Assembly (NCBI GenBank): GCA_002448395.1 | Contig: DJXS01000117.1 | Location: 1-34,293 of the forward strand | Reading direction: 5' to 3' | DNA from: Lachnospiraceae bacterium UBA6998 | GTDB lineage: Bacteria > Bacillota > Clostridia > Lachnospirales > Lachnospiraceae | Length of the DNA stretch: 34,293 nucleotides | Shown: positions 23,937 through 31,306 of the stretch, piece by piece | Layout: every line of letters starts with the position of its first letter | Numbering within the stretch: the first letter of the stretch is position 1 | Notes under the pieces: generated by a model | Seen by the model: only the letters and a program-made list of their open reading frames with translations | What the model was told of the DNA's origin: nothing | The model's database searches: none | Translations under genes and position numbers: made by a program

Positions 23937-24836
23937 ATGAAAAGGATCGTCGCAATGATGCTGACGCTCTCGATAGCACTTGGCCTTGCTGCCTGCAGCA
24001 GTCAGTCTTCGGGACAGACCCAGCAGACACAGGCACAGCAGACGGAGCAGGCACCGGCAGAGCAGCAGGAAGAAAAAGAGCCGCCGAAGACCGAGGAGAT
24101 GTATTTCCCGAACGGGGACAAGCAGATCTATGCAGTGGTCTACACGCCGGCAGAAGAAAAGAGCCAGTATCCCACGGTGGTGATCAGCCACGGTTTTGCG
24201 GGATCCTACGCCGATAATGAGAAGCGCGCTGAGCTTCTGGCCCAGAACGGCTACTGCGCAGTGGTCTTCGATTTCTATGGTGGCAACAGAGATTCCAAAT
24301 CCGGCGGCGAGATGACGGAGATGAGCGTCCTCACGGAAGCGGAGGACCTGAACGCGGTCATGGACGGCGTGCGGGCTCTCGAATATGTGGACAAGGACCA
24401 GTTCTTCCTTCTCGGCTGTAGCCAGGGCGGCTTCGTTTCCTCGTATGTAGCTGCTTCCAGACCGGAGGATGTCAAGGCCCTCATCCTGCTCTTCCCGGCT
24501 TTTGCCCTGCAGGATGACTGCTGGTCGAGACATGCGTCCATCGACGAGATCCCGGAGACAGAGGATGTCATGAACCAGACCATCGGCGCGATCTACAGCC
24601 GGGATGCGATGAGCTTTGACATCTATGACGTCATCGGCGGATACAAAGGGGACGTGCTGATCCAGCACGGCGATAAAGACGACATCGTCGATCCTTCCTA
24701 CTCCGAGAGAGCGGCCGAGGTCTATGAGCACGCGGAGCTGCAGATCCTGCACGGCGCGGGCCACGGTTTCCAGAGCAAACCGCTGAAGGAGTCCAACGCG
24801 AAGCTGCTGGAGTTCCTCGCTGCACATACAGAGTGA
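23937..24836 (+). CDS. Alpha/beta-hydrolase lipoprotein, esterase-like
   Basis: This 299-residue secreted lipoprotein has the lipobox LAAC (Cys20) and a Gln/Glu-rich linker (21-55). The alpha/beta-hydrolase domain has an oxyanion HGF (85-87), nucleophile Ser162 in GCSQGG, acid Asp248 or 249 in HGDKDDIVD, and His276 in GAGHGF. The arrangement is close to rumen cinnamoyl/feruloyl esterases of the Est1E type, which free phenolic acids from plant xylan. That substrate is an inference supported by the GH3 gene downstream. AAGGAGG precedes the start. A six-base palindrome (CTGTCC/GGACAG, 23888-23902) in the leader could be an operator. Confidence 0.88.
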   Translation: MKRIVAMMLTLSIALGLAACSSQSSGQTQQTQAQQTEQAPAEQQEEKEPPKTEEMYFPNGDKQIYAVVYTPAEEKSQYPTVVISHGFAGSYADNEKRAELLAQNGYCAVVFDFYGGNRDSKSGGEMTEMSVLTEAEDLNAVMDGVRALEYVDKDQFFLLGCSQGGFVSSYVAASRPEDVKALILLFPAFALQDDCWSRHASIDEIPETEDVMNQTIGAIYSRDAMSFDIYDVIGGYKGDVLIQHGDKDDIVDPSYSERAAEVYEHAELQILHGAGHGFQSKPLKESNAKLLEFLAAHTE

Positions 24837-24918
24837 ATACAGGCGGAAGATCGACTGTACATATACAGGCAGTTCTTGCAACAGCAAAACGATATACATT
24901 CCAAAAGGAGGAAAACAA

Positions 24919-25524
24919 ATGAAAAAAGGAACCAGAATTCTGACACTTGCACTTGTCTGTATCATGATGATGGCGACGCTGGCCGGCTGCGGCTCTTCCA
25001 AAGGAGCAGGCATCTCCAAGCTCTTCGCGGGCGGATCCTCATACCTGATCGAAGAAGTGGGCTGGTACAACAGTGATGTCTACACGCTGAAGATCAATGC
25101 GGACAACACCTACGAGCTTACCTATCAGGAGCATCGCTTCGGAACCACCGACCCCGGCATCAAGGGCCTCCGCACGATCATCTACAAGGGAAAATGCAAC
25201 TCCGCAGCATCCGCTGACGGCTGGGAGACACACGTTGATTACACGCTGGAGCCCGCTGAGAGCATCTTCTTCGAGCAGCATGAGAAGGGCTACGGCCGTG
25301 CGAAGATCGCCGGACATTGCGTGATCGACACCAACAACTGGACACCGGAAATGACCGAGCTTCTCGATCCCGAGAACAATGCGATGACCGCGCAGGATTT
25401 CCTCGGCCAGTATGCGGAGACCCTGGTCGTCACCGTGGAAGATCCTTCCCTCGATCCCGAGGATTCCTCTCTGGGATACAGGGTCATCGAGATGCCTGCC
25501 CTGAAGCTCATGGCGGAAGAGTGA
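24919..25524 (+). CDS. Lipoprotein of unknown function
   Basis: This 201-residue protein has a lipoprotein signal with LAGC (Cys24). The mature part is rich in beta strands and polar, with YTLKINADNTYELTYQEHRF recalling lipocalin-like or cell-surface DUF domains in which a repeated strand pattern shows how a compound is displayed. Two Cys residues (about 94 and 128) may pair. I do not recognise the family. AAGGAGG precedes the start. It lies between the esterase and GH3 genes on the same strand with short gaps (82 and 37 bases), so a shared transcript and a surface role, for example substrate binding, are likely but unproven. Confidence 0.8.
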   Translation: MKKGTRILTLALVCIMMMATLAGCGSSKGAGISKLFAGGSSYLIEEVGWYNSDVYTLKINADNTYELTYQEHRFGTTDPGIKGLRTIIYKGKCNSAASADGWETHVDYTLEPAESIFFEQHEKGYGRAKIAGHCVIDTNNWTPEMTELLDPENNAMTAQDFLGQYAETLVVTVEDPSLDPEDSSLGYRVIEMPALKLMAEE

Positions 25525-25561
25525 TCATCGATCTCTTCCGGATCTGTAAAGGAGAATAGCA

Positions 25562-28507
25562 ATGGACAAGACGAAGGTGAAAGGAAAAGGGCTGTGGACA
25601 GTGCTCTCCGTGCTGTTCACCCTCCTGTTCATCCTCTCTCTGGTCGCCCGCCCGGTCACCAACAACTACGAGGGCATCATCAACATGGTGCTCGGCACGG
25701 AGTCATCCAAGGTGATCGGAGATCCCGGTAAGGACTACTTTACCGCGGATTATACATCTGCGGAGCAGGTGGAGGAAAGCAGGAAAGTCGTTGAGAGCAT
25801 CGTTGCGGGCGGTTCGGTCCTTCTGCTGAACAGAGAGCAGGCGCTTCCGCTTGCGGCGGATGCCCGGATCACGCTGATGAGCATCAACGCCGACAGGTTC
25901 GTGTACGGCGGCACCGGCTCGGGCGGTATGAACACGTCCAACATCGACTCGCTGAAGGATGCGCTGGAGGCAAAAGGCTTCTCCGTGAATCCCACGATGT
26001 GGAGCTTCTACACGGAGGGCAAGGGCAGCGAGTACGGACGGACGCAGGCCTCCGGATCCCTCAACAACTATGTTTTCAACAATGAAGAATTCAAAGTGAA
26101 CGAAGTGCCGCTGAGCGCCTATTCCGATGCGGAGTGGGATTCGGTCGGTGAGTACGGAGATGCAGCCGTCGTCGTGATCAGCCGTGTCTGCGGTGAAGGT
26201 GCGGACATGCCCTGGTACGGCGCGGGAGACGGCAAAGGCAATCTGCTGGAGCTCTCGGACGAGGAACAGGCGATGCTCGGCAAGCTGGCAGAGCTGAAGC
26301 AGAGCGGAAGCCTGAAAAAGATCATCGTCCTCCTCAATGTGGCCAACGCGGTGGAAGTGGACTTCCTCGATCCGAAGATCTGCGGGACCGATTATCAGAT
26401 CGACGCCTGCATGTGGATCGGCGAACCGGGCCAGGGCATCCGGGCGATCGGAGACCTCCTGAACGGTACTGTGAATCCTTCCGGCAAGCTGGTGGACACC
26501 TATTGTTATGACAACCTGACATCACCGGCCCTGCAGAACGCACATGCCACGAGCTACACGAACGCGGCGGAGAAAGGCCTCGCGTTCAAGTCGACCAACA
26601 ACGAGTATTATGTGGCTTATCAGGAAGGCATCTATGTCGGCTACCGCTATTATGAGACCCGCTACGAGGATGTAATCCTCGGACAGGGGAACGCCGGTGC
26701 GTTCGACTATGATTCCACGGTGGCATTTCCTTTCGGATACGGCCTGTCCTACAGCGATTTCAGCTATGGCGATCTGCAGATGGAGGAGAGCGGAGACGAT
26801 CTGGTATTTACCGTCGACGTGACCAACGATTCGGGCGTGGAAGGCAGGGAAGTCGTCGAGATCTTCATGCAGTCCCCTTATACGGACTATGATAAGCAGA
26901 ACGGGATCGAGAAGGCAGCCGTTGAGCTGGTCGGATTCGACAAGCAGACGGTTCCCGCCGGGGAAACAGTGACTTTCCGGGTGACGGTTCCGAAGACCGA
27001 GCTGCGCACATACGATGCGGCAGGCGAAGGGACGTACATTCTGGATGCCGGACAGTACTATTTTGCCGCAGGAAACGGCGCACATGCGGCGCTGAACAAT
27101 ATTCTGGCAGCGAAGGGCGCTGACGTCGAAGGCCGTACCGGGCTGACGGCGGCCTATACGGTCGCGGAGCAGGACAATGAAGTTTTCTCCAAGGGTGTGA
27201 CCGGAAATGAGATCGTGAACCAGCTGGACCATGCGGATCCCAACCGCAGGGAAGGCGAGACCGACAGCATCGTCTACCTGACCCGTTCTGACTGGGAAGG
27301 CACCATGCCGAAGGCGGAGATCACAGAGAAAAAGTACAAGGCAGCCCACCAGATGTCCGCGTCGGACGACATGGTCGCGGAGATGAACGCGCAGTACCAG
27401 AAGAACACTTCCGGAACCATGCCGACCTTCGGCAAGGAAGGCAAGCTGAACCTGGCGCAGTTCATCGGCGTGCCGCTCGACGGTTCCATCGAATTTGACG
27501 GCGTGACCTACACGTGGGATGATCTTCTGGATCAGGTCACATTCAATGAGATGGCCAAGGTCATCGGCCAGGCGTACCACACGACGACACCGATGAGCTC
27601 GATCTCCAAGCCCGGGACCAAGGATGAGAACGGGCCGCAGGGTATCACCGCCACGCTCACCGGCGGCGGATCCTCCACCAGCTATACTTCGGAGGACCTT
27701 CTGGCGGCAAGCTTTGACGGACAGATCGCCGAGAACATGGGCCGCTCTGTCGGCAATGACTGCCTCCTTGCAAACGGACAGCAGTATTCCGGCATCTACG
27801 GACCGGGCGTCAACATCCACAGAACACCTTACTCCGGACGAAACTTCGAGTACTACTCGGAAGATCCTTTTATCTCCGGAAAGACCTGTGCCGCTGAGGT
27901 CAGAGGCATCCAGTCCAAGGGCGTGTATGTCTACATGAAGCATTTTGCCCTCAATGATCAGGAGACCGCCCGTGACGGTATTGCGGTCTGGACCAATGAG
28001 CAGGCGGCAAGAGAGATCTATCTGCAGGCGTTCGAGTATCCGATCGTTGAATCCGGCGCCTACTCGGTCATGACGTCCTTCAACCGCCTGGGCTGCACCT
28101 GGACGGGCGCGGACAAGGGGCTCCTCACCGGCATTATGCGCGGAGAATGGGGCATGCCCGGATTTGCACTGACAGATTTCTCCAACAGCAACAACTACAT
28201 GGATGTCCTGAACGGTGTTATGGCAGGCAGTGACGCATGGGACTGCAACGACGCCGCCAAGTGGACAGCCAAGCTGATGGAATACAAGGATGATCCGAAT
28301 GTCGTCTCCGCGATGCGGGAGGCAACGAAACACATCCTGTACACCGTCGCAAATTCCAACGCCATGAACGGCACCTCCGCCAACATGCAGGTGGTGGAAG
28401 TGACCCCCTGGTGGAAGACAGCCATCCTGGCACTGGAGATCGTAACAGGCCTGCTTGCAGCACTCAGCATCTATAAGCGTATCAGCATCACCAAGAAGGC
28501 CCGCTGA
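25562..28507 (+). CDS. GH3 glycosidase, circularly permuted and membrane-anchored
   Basis: This 981-residue glycoside hydrolase has its domains in reverse order compared with most GH3 enzymes. The alpha/beta-sandwich domain comes first (about 65-330, VAGGSVLLLNREQALPL), then a fibronectin-III-like domain (about 380-500), and the TIM-barrel domain last (about 640-920). The same order is known from Ruminococcus and Butyrivibrio beta-glucosidases. The expected nucleophile is Asp872 in ALTDFSNS, and the likely acid/base is Glu212 in VCGEGADMP. Hydrophobic helices lie at both ends (about 11-29 and 952-971), so the enzyme should be held in the membrane at both termini. Substrate (beta-glucoside, xyloside or other) is not determined. 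Its start follows AAAGGAG. Confidence 0.93.
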   Translation: MDKTKVKGKGLWTVLSVLFTLLFILSLVARPVTNNYEGIINMVLGTESSKVIGDPGKDYFTADYTSAEQVEESRKVVESIVAGGSVLLLNREQALPLAADARITLMSINADRFVYGGTGSGGMNTSNIDSLKDALEAKGFSVNPTMWSFYTEGKGSEYGRTQASGSLNNYVFNNEEFKVNEVPLSAYSDAEWDSVGEYGDAAVVVISRVCGEGADMPWYGAGDGKGNLLELSDEEQAMLGKLAELKQSGSLKKIIVLLNVANAVEVDFLDPKICGTDYQIDACMWIGEPGQGIRAIGDLLNGTVNPSGKLVDTYCYDNLTSPALQNAHATSYTNAAEKGLAFKSTNNEYYVAYQEGIYVGYRYYETRYEDVILGQGNAGAFDYDSTVAFPFGYGLSYSDFSYGDLQMEESGDDLVFTVDVTNDSGVEGREVVEIFMQSPYTDYDKQNGIEKAAVELVGFDKQTVPAGETVTFRVTVPKTELRTYDAAGEGTYILDAGQYYFAAGNGAHAALNNILAAKGADVEGRTGLTAAYTVAEQDNEVFSKGVTGNEIVNQLDHADPNRREGETDSIVYLTRSDWEGTMPKAEITEKKYKAAHQMSASDDMVAEMNAQYQKNTSGTMPTFGKEGKLNLAQFIGVPLDGSIEFDGVTYTWDDLLDQVTFNEMAKVIGQAYHTTTPMSSISKPGTKDENGPQGITATLTGGGSSTSYTSEDLLAASFDGQIAENMGRSVGNDCLLANGQQYSGIYGPGVNIHRTPYSGRNFEYYSEDPFISGKTCAAEVRGIQSKGVYVYMKHFALNDQETARDGIAVWTNEQAAREIYLQAFEYPIVESGAYSVMTSFNRLGCTWTGADKGLLTGIMRGEWGMPGFALTDFSNSNNYMDVLNGVMAGSDAWDCNDAAKWTAKLMEYKDDPNVVSAMREATKHILYTVANSNAMNGTSANMQVVEVTPWWKTAILALEIVTGLLAALSIYKRISITKKAR

Positions 28508-28568
28508 CGATATTTTCCATATTTCCCGTAATCATAATTCATAAACAAACACCTCAAACACTTCAATG

Positions 28569-28617
28569 CCAGGCGCCCCGCGGACACAGAGAACTTCTGC
28601 GTCCGCGGGGCGCCTGG
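28569..28617 (+). terminator. Very GC-rich hairpin after the GH3 gene
   Basis: Seventeen perfect base pairs (28569-28585 with 28601-28617) plus an inner CAGA/TCTG pairing. There is no T run, so it would work as an RNA-stabilising 3' structure or repetitive palindrome, not as a classical terminator. Confidence 0.5.
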
Positions 28618-28639
28618 CTGTGATCGGACCGCGCAGGGA

Positions 28640-28660
28640 CCGCGCAGGGGACGGTTCTCC
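28640..28660 (+). repeat. 21-bp repeat, inverted partner of 21234-21254
   Basis: Matches the reverse complement of 21234-21254 at 20 of 21 positions. It overlaps the second copy of a GGACCGCGCA direct repeat. The distance to the innermost 20-bp end repeat is 228 bases on both sides of the element, though the sequences between do not match. Confidence 0.65.
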
Positions 28661-28745
28661 AGTAAGTGGTAAATAGTGAGTACCCCGCAAATAAAAGGGG
28701 CTGTGAAAAAAGAATAGTCCACAAAAAGAAGGACCGCGGTTCATA

Positions 28746-28806
28746 ATGATATGCTACCCCAAAGTAGGTTTATATTTCAGTGTCCTACTTGGGGGTAGCA
28801 TATCAT
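28746..28806. repeat. 61-base palindrome
   Basis: Two 23-base arms (28746-28768 and 28784-28806) pair with one mismatch around a 15-base loop. Neither side has a T run next to it. It could be a miniature mobile palindrome. Confidence 0.65.
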
Positions 28807-28888
28807 ACCGTGACGGTACCGGAACAAAGCTCCTTTTTTAATGTTTTAACAAAGATTTTCAGATCCCATGCACTTCATTGTCCAAGGT

Positions 28889-28973
28889 GGGACAAGTATA
28901 ATTGTCAAATGGAATTTTCTGAAAACTTCAAGTGGGACAGGTTCATTTGTAAAGGGACAACTATAATTGTAAA
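28889..28973 (-). repeat. Right-end array of three 20-bp repeats
   Basis: Copies read on the plus strand: GGGACAAGTATAATTGTCAA (28889-28908), GGGACAGGTTCATTTGTAAA (28934-28953) and GGGACAACTATAATTGTAAA (28954-28973). The middle one, reversed, matches left copy 20880-20899 at 18 of 20 positions. Confidence 0.8.
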
Positions 28974-28987
28974 TTGACAGTATTTCC

Positions 28988-29123
28988 TGGGGGCTCATTT
29001 GTTGGAAGCCAGCAGCCTTCATTCTAAAATATAAGTACATGATGACTTGTCATAACCGTTTTTCGTTATTTTCCAAAAATACACGTTAACTTGTAAAAGT
29101 ACATGTTAACTTGTCAATTCTCA
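28988..29123. mobile_element. 136-bp insertion-sequence remnant
   Basis: The unit begins TGGGGG and ends TTCTCA, and exact 8-bp copies of GTATTTCC flank it (28980-28987 and 29124-29131). Near its right end it has three 18-bp repeats, such as GTACATGTTAACTTGTCA (29035-29052, 29079-29096, 29099-29116). TG...CA ends, repeated subterminal sites and the duplication suggest an IS21-like element that lost its genes by internal deletion. The inverted-repeat match between its two ends is weak. Confidence 0.6.
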
Positions 29124-30120
29124 GTATTTCCAATATAGCCTAGAAAGTGATAAATACCTTTTTTTGTTTGATGGATACGACGAAATCAGTAAAGCAAAAA
29201 TGAATCAGATTTCAATATGTATTCAGCGCTTTTCTCACCGTTATTCTAGAAACAGCTTTATCATTTCTAGTAGACAGATTGATAATATCTATGGCTGGGA
29301 TGATTATTTGGTGTATTCGTTGTGTTCGCTCGACTTTGAAGATGCTGTTAAGCTTATATGGAATCTGGATTATGCCGTAGATATGAAGAAGAGGTTTATT
29401 GATGAATTAAGAAAAGGTATTTATATGAAGTATAAATCAATAGCTTCGGTACCGCTTCTTCTTTCTATTATGTATATGACATATGTAGATAATGCTATGA
29501 TACCTGAATCATTGGGAGATTTTTATGAGAGAGCATTTGATACAATGATGTATGCACATGATCGTCGTCAAAAGGTTGGCTTTGAAAGGGAATTTGATTC
29601 AGGGCTAAAGTATACTAATTTTAAGGATGTTTTTAGAGCGTTTTGTTTTAGATCATATTTTAATGATGAATACTCATTTTCTGAGGATTCACTTATTATC
29701 AATATTCGTTGGGTGAAGGAAGCAGCAAAAACTACTTTTGATGCAAAAGCATATAAAGATGATTTAGTGAACATTACATGCATGATTATCAAAGATGGAC
29801 CGGAATATGTTTTTATCCATCGTTCTTTTCAAGAATACTTTGCTGCCAATTTCGTTTCAAAAATGCTAGAATACGAACAGAGAGAGTTTTGTTTAGAGTT
29901 TATTAATTCAATTGATATAGAGCCTTTAAATGAAGCTTCTTCATTTAGTGTGCTCGGTAGGGTAACTAATAAGGCAATTGATTTTTTAAACATGTTATAT
30001 CAGATTGATCCGAAAACACTTGAATATGTTGTTTTGAAGCCACTATTTGAAAAAATCTACAAAGTATTTATAGAATGTGAAATGGATTTAATTGAAACGG
30101 CATTCCTTGTAAAGCCGGAT
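29124..30120 (+). pseudogene. NACHT-type STAND NTPase gene, 3' part
   Basis: AT-rich coding sequence in frame with 20773-20818. It contains the Walker B region LFLFDGYDEI, a following sensor segment (SFIISSRQ), and the helical part with VPLLLSIMYMTY and FIHRSFQEYFAA that closes NACHT modules. The P-loop half is missing, so ATP binding is lost. NACHT proteins of bacteria are often antiphage sensors. The C-terminal sensor is also missing: the frame passes into a permease at about 30120. Its base composition and codon use (many AAA, TTT, GAT) contrast with both neighbours. Confidence 0.8.
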
Positions 30121-31263
30121 ACCAGCCGCAAAGAACAGGCGGCAAAAGGTGAAAAGCTGGATTGGAAAGGCGTCGCGATCTCCCTGTTCTTCGGTCTTAC
30201 CATAGGTTTCGGCACCGGTTTTGTGGGAACGGGCGGCGGCATGATGATGCTGGTGGTATTTACCGTTTTTCTTGGGATGGAACTCAAAACGGCTGTAGGG
30301 ACAAGCACCTTTATCATGACTTTCACGGCGCTGATCGCTTCTGTCAGCCATATTCTGATCCATCCTGCGATCCTGCTTGAGAAGTGGGATGTTATGCTCT
30401 TGTGTATCGCGGTTGCCACAACGGCTTCCCTTGTATCAGCCCGATTTGCCAACAGGGTGAGCAACCGGACTGTGGGTCTTGTGACAGGAGCAGTCCTGAC
30501 TCTTCTGGGCGGCTCCATGCTGCTATTGAACTTCTGGCCGCAGATCTCCGCTTTTCCGCTGGCAGTACAGACTTTACAGGGATTGTGCAATCTGATTCTT
30601 TATATCATTCCCTGTGTAATGATTCTGCTCTTAATCCGGTTCTTAACCAATGTACCGTCTTTTGTATTCCGAAAACTTCTCCACATCGTTGCCTTCACAT
30701 GTTTCACGGTAATGATGCTGGCGGCAAAAAGCTGGCAGTCGGCAGCATTGACTTCTGTGATCATAGCAGTTGTGGTCTATCCGCTGTTGTCGCTTTTTGA
30801 GAACGAGAAATGGTATGGCAGACTATTCGTGCAGAAATCGACGGGAGAAATAAAGCGGAGTCTCCTTATGCTGTTTTTCATGTTTGCGGCAGTGATCACA
30901 GTATCATGGGGGCTGTTCAATAACAAACATGCTGCGGCCGCCGCAATTCTGATGTGGGGTGTCGGTGATGCAACAGCAGCGTTGGTAGGAATCCCTTTTG
31001 GAAAGCATAAAGTGACAATAAAGACTGTGAACGGGAAAAAATCGTGGGAAGGCTCGTGTGCGATGCTTCTCGTTTCGGCCTTTACAGGGATTTTCTTCTT
31101 ATGGCTGTATGGCGGATACCCGGCAGAGGTTTCTGGAATCTGTGCACTGACAATGGCTGTCGCAGGAACGATTGTTGAGCTGTTTTCCCCCAGTGAGTGG
31201 GATACGGTCACGGTGCCGGTTACAATGCTGGCTATTGCACTTATCATGTTGACAAAAAATTAA
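29164..31263 (+). CDS. Chimeric frame: NACHT fragment + half TauE/SafE permease + dolichol-kinase-like domain
   Basis: This is one uninterrupted frame of 699 codons from a TTG, with no ribosome site seen; the frame itself is open from 29110. Residues 1 to about 319 are the NACHT remnant. From about 330 to 460 it continues as the second four-helix half of a TauE/SafE-type anion permease, with TGFVGTGGGMMML and AVGTSTFI; the first half is absent. Residues of about 495-699 form a hydrophobic CTP-dependent kinase or cytidylyltransferase-like domain with FRKLLHIVAF, WGVGDATAALVG and KSWEGS, as in dolichol or phytol kinases. The upstream join is clearly a deletion fusion. Whether the permease-kinase join is natural is not clear. 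Expression is doubtful. Confidence 0.7.
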   Translation: MFDGYDEISKAKMNQISICIQRFSHRYSRNSFIISSRQIDNIYGWDDYLVYSLCSLDFEDAVKLIWNLDYAVDMKKRFIDELRKGIYMKYKSIASVPLLLSIMYMTYVDNAMIPESLGDFYERAFDTMMYAHDRRQKVGFEREFDSGLKYTNFKDVFRAFCFRSYFNDEYSFSEDSLIINIRWVKEAAKTTFDAKAYKDDLVNITCMIIKDGPEYVFIHRSFQEYFAANFVSKMLEYEQREFCLEFINSIDIEPLNEASSFSVLGRVTNKAIDFLNMLYQIDPKTLEYVVLKPLFEKIYKVFIECEMDLIETAFLVKPDTSRKEQAAKGEKLDWKGVAISLFFGLTIGFGTGFVGTGGGMMMLVVFTVFLGMELKTAVGTSTFIMTFTALIASVSHILIHPAILLEKWDVMLLCIAVATTASLVSARFANRVSNRTVGLVTGAVLTLLGGSMLLLNFWPQISAFPLAVQTLQGLCNLILYIIPCVMILLLIRFLTNVPSFVFRKLLHIVAFTCFTVMMLAAKSWQSAALTSVIIAVVVYPLLSLFENEKWYGRLFVQKSTGEIKRSLLMLFFMFAAVITVSWGLFNNKHAAAAAILMWGVGDATAALVGIPFGKHKVTIKTVNGKKSWEGSCAMLLVSAFTGIFFLWLYGGYPAEVSGICALTMAVAGTIVELFSPSEWDTVTVPVTMLAIALIMLTKN

Positions 31264-31306
31264 GTATAAAGAACTGCCTGCATCATAGGAAAGGAGGAAT
31301 GACTTT

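Larger units (their letters stand above)
20819..28979. mobile_element. 8161-bp transposon-like unit with cargo and no transposase
   Basis: The left end TGTTAATTTACA (20819-20830) and right end TGTAAATTGACA (28968-28979) are inverted copies with 11 of 12 matches, and over 26 bases 18 match. Each end carries three 20-bp repeats of the form TTTACA-N8-TGTCCC, in opposite orientation at the two ends. The unit is flanked by GTATT direct repeats (20814-20818 and 28980-28984), and removing it closes a NACHT reading frame. TG...CA termini with repeated subterminal sites and a 4-8 bp duplication are known for IS21-family elements. No istA or istB gene is inside. Cargo: merR, LytTR regulator, AgrC-like kinase, esterase, lipoprotein and GH3. 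It may be a cargo unit mobilised in trans or the outer ends of two collapsed copies. Confidence 0.65.
28508..29151. other. Intergenic region of hairpins and element ends
   Basis: About 640 bases without a credible gene. In order: a GC-rich hairpin (28569-28617), a tandem GGACCGCGCA pair and the 21-bp repeat (28640-28660), a 61-base palindrome (28746-28806), the right end of the large element, the GTATTTCC site, the 136-bp remnant, a second GTATTTCC and the start of the NACHT remnant. Confidence 0.75.

Noticed and set aside
26522..28333. A 603-codon minus-strand frame opposite the GH3 gene.
   Set aside because: The plus strand encodes complete GH3 domains with catalytic residues. The antisense frame comes from high GC at third positions and has no family signature.
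21006..28888. The equal 228-base distances between inner and outer repeats on both sides, considered as evidence of a long inverted repeat.
   Set aside because: The two 228-base stretches do not align with each other when one is reversed, so the equal length may be chance.
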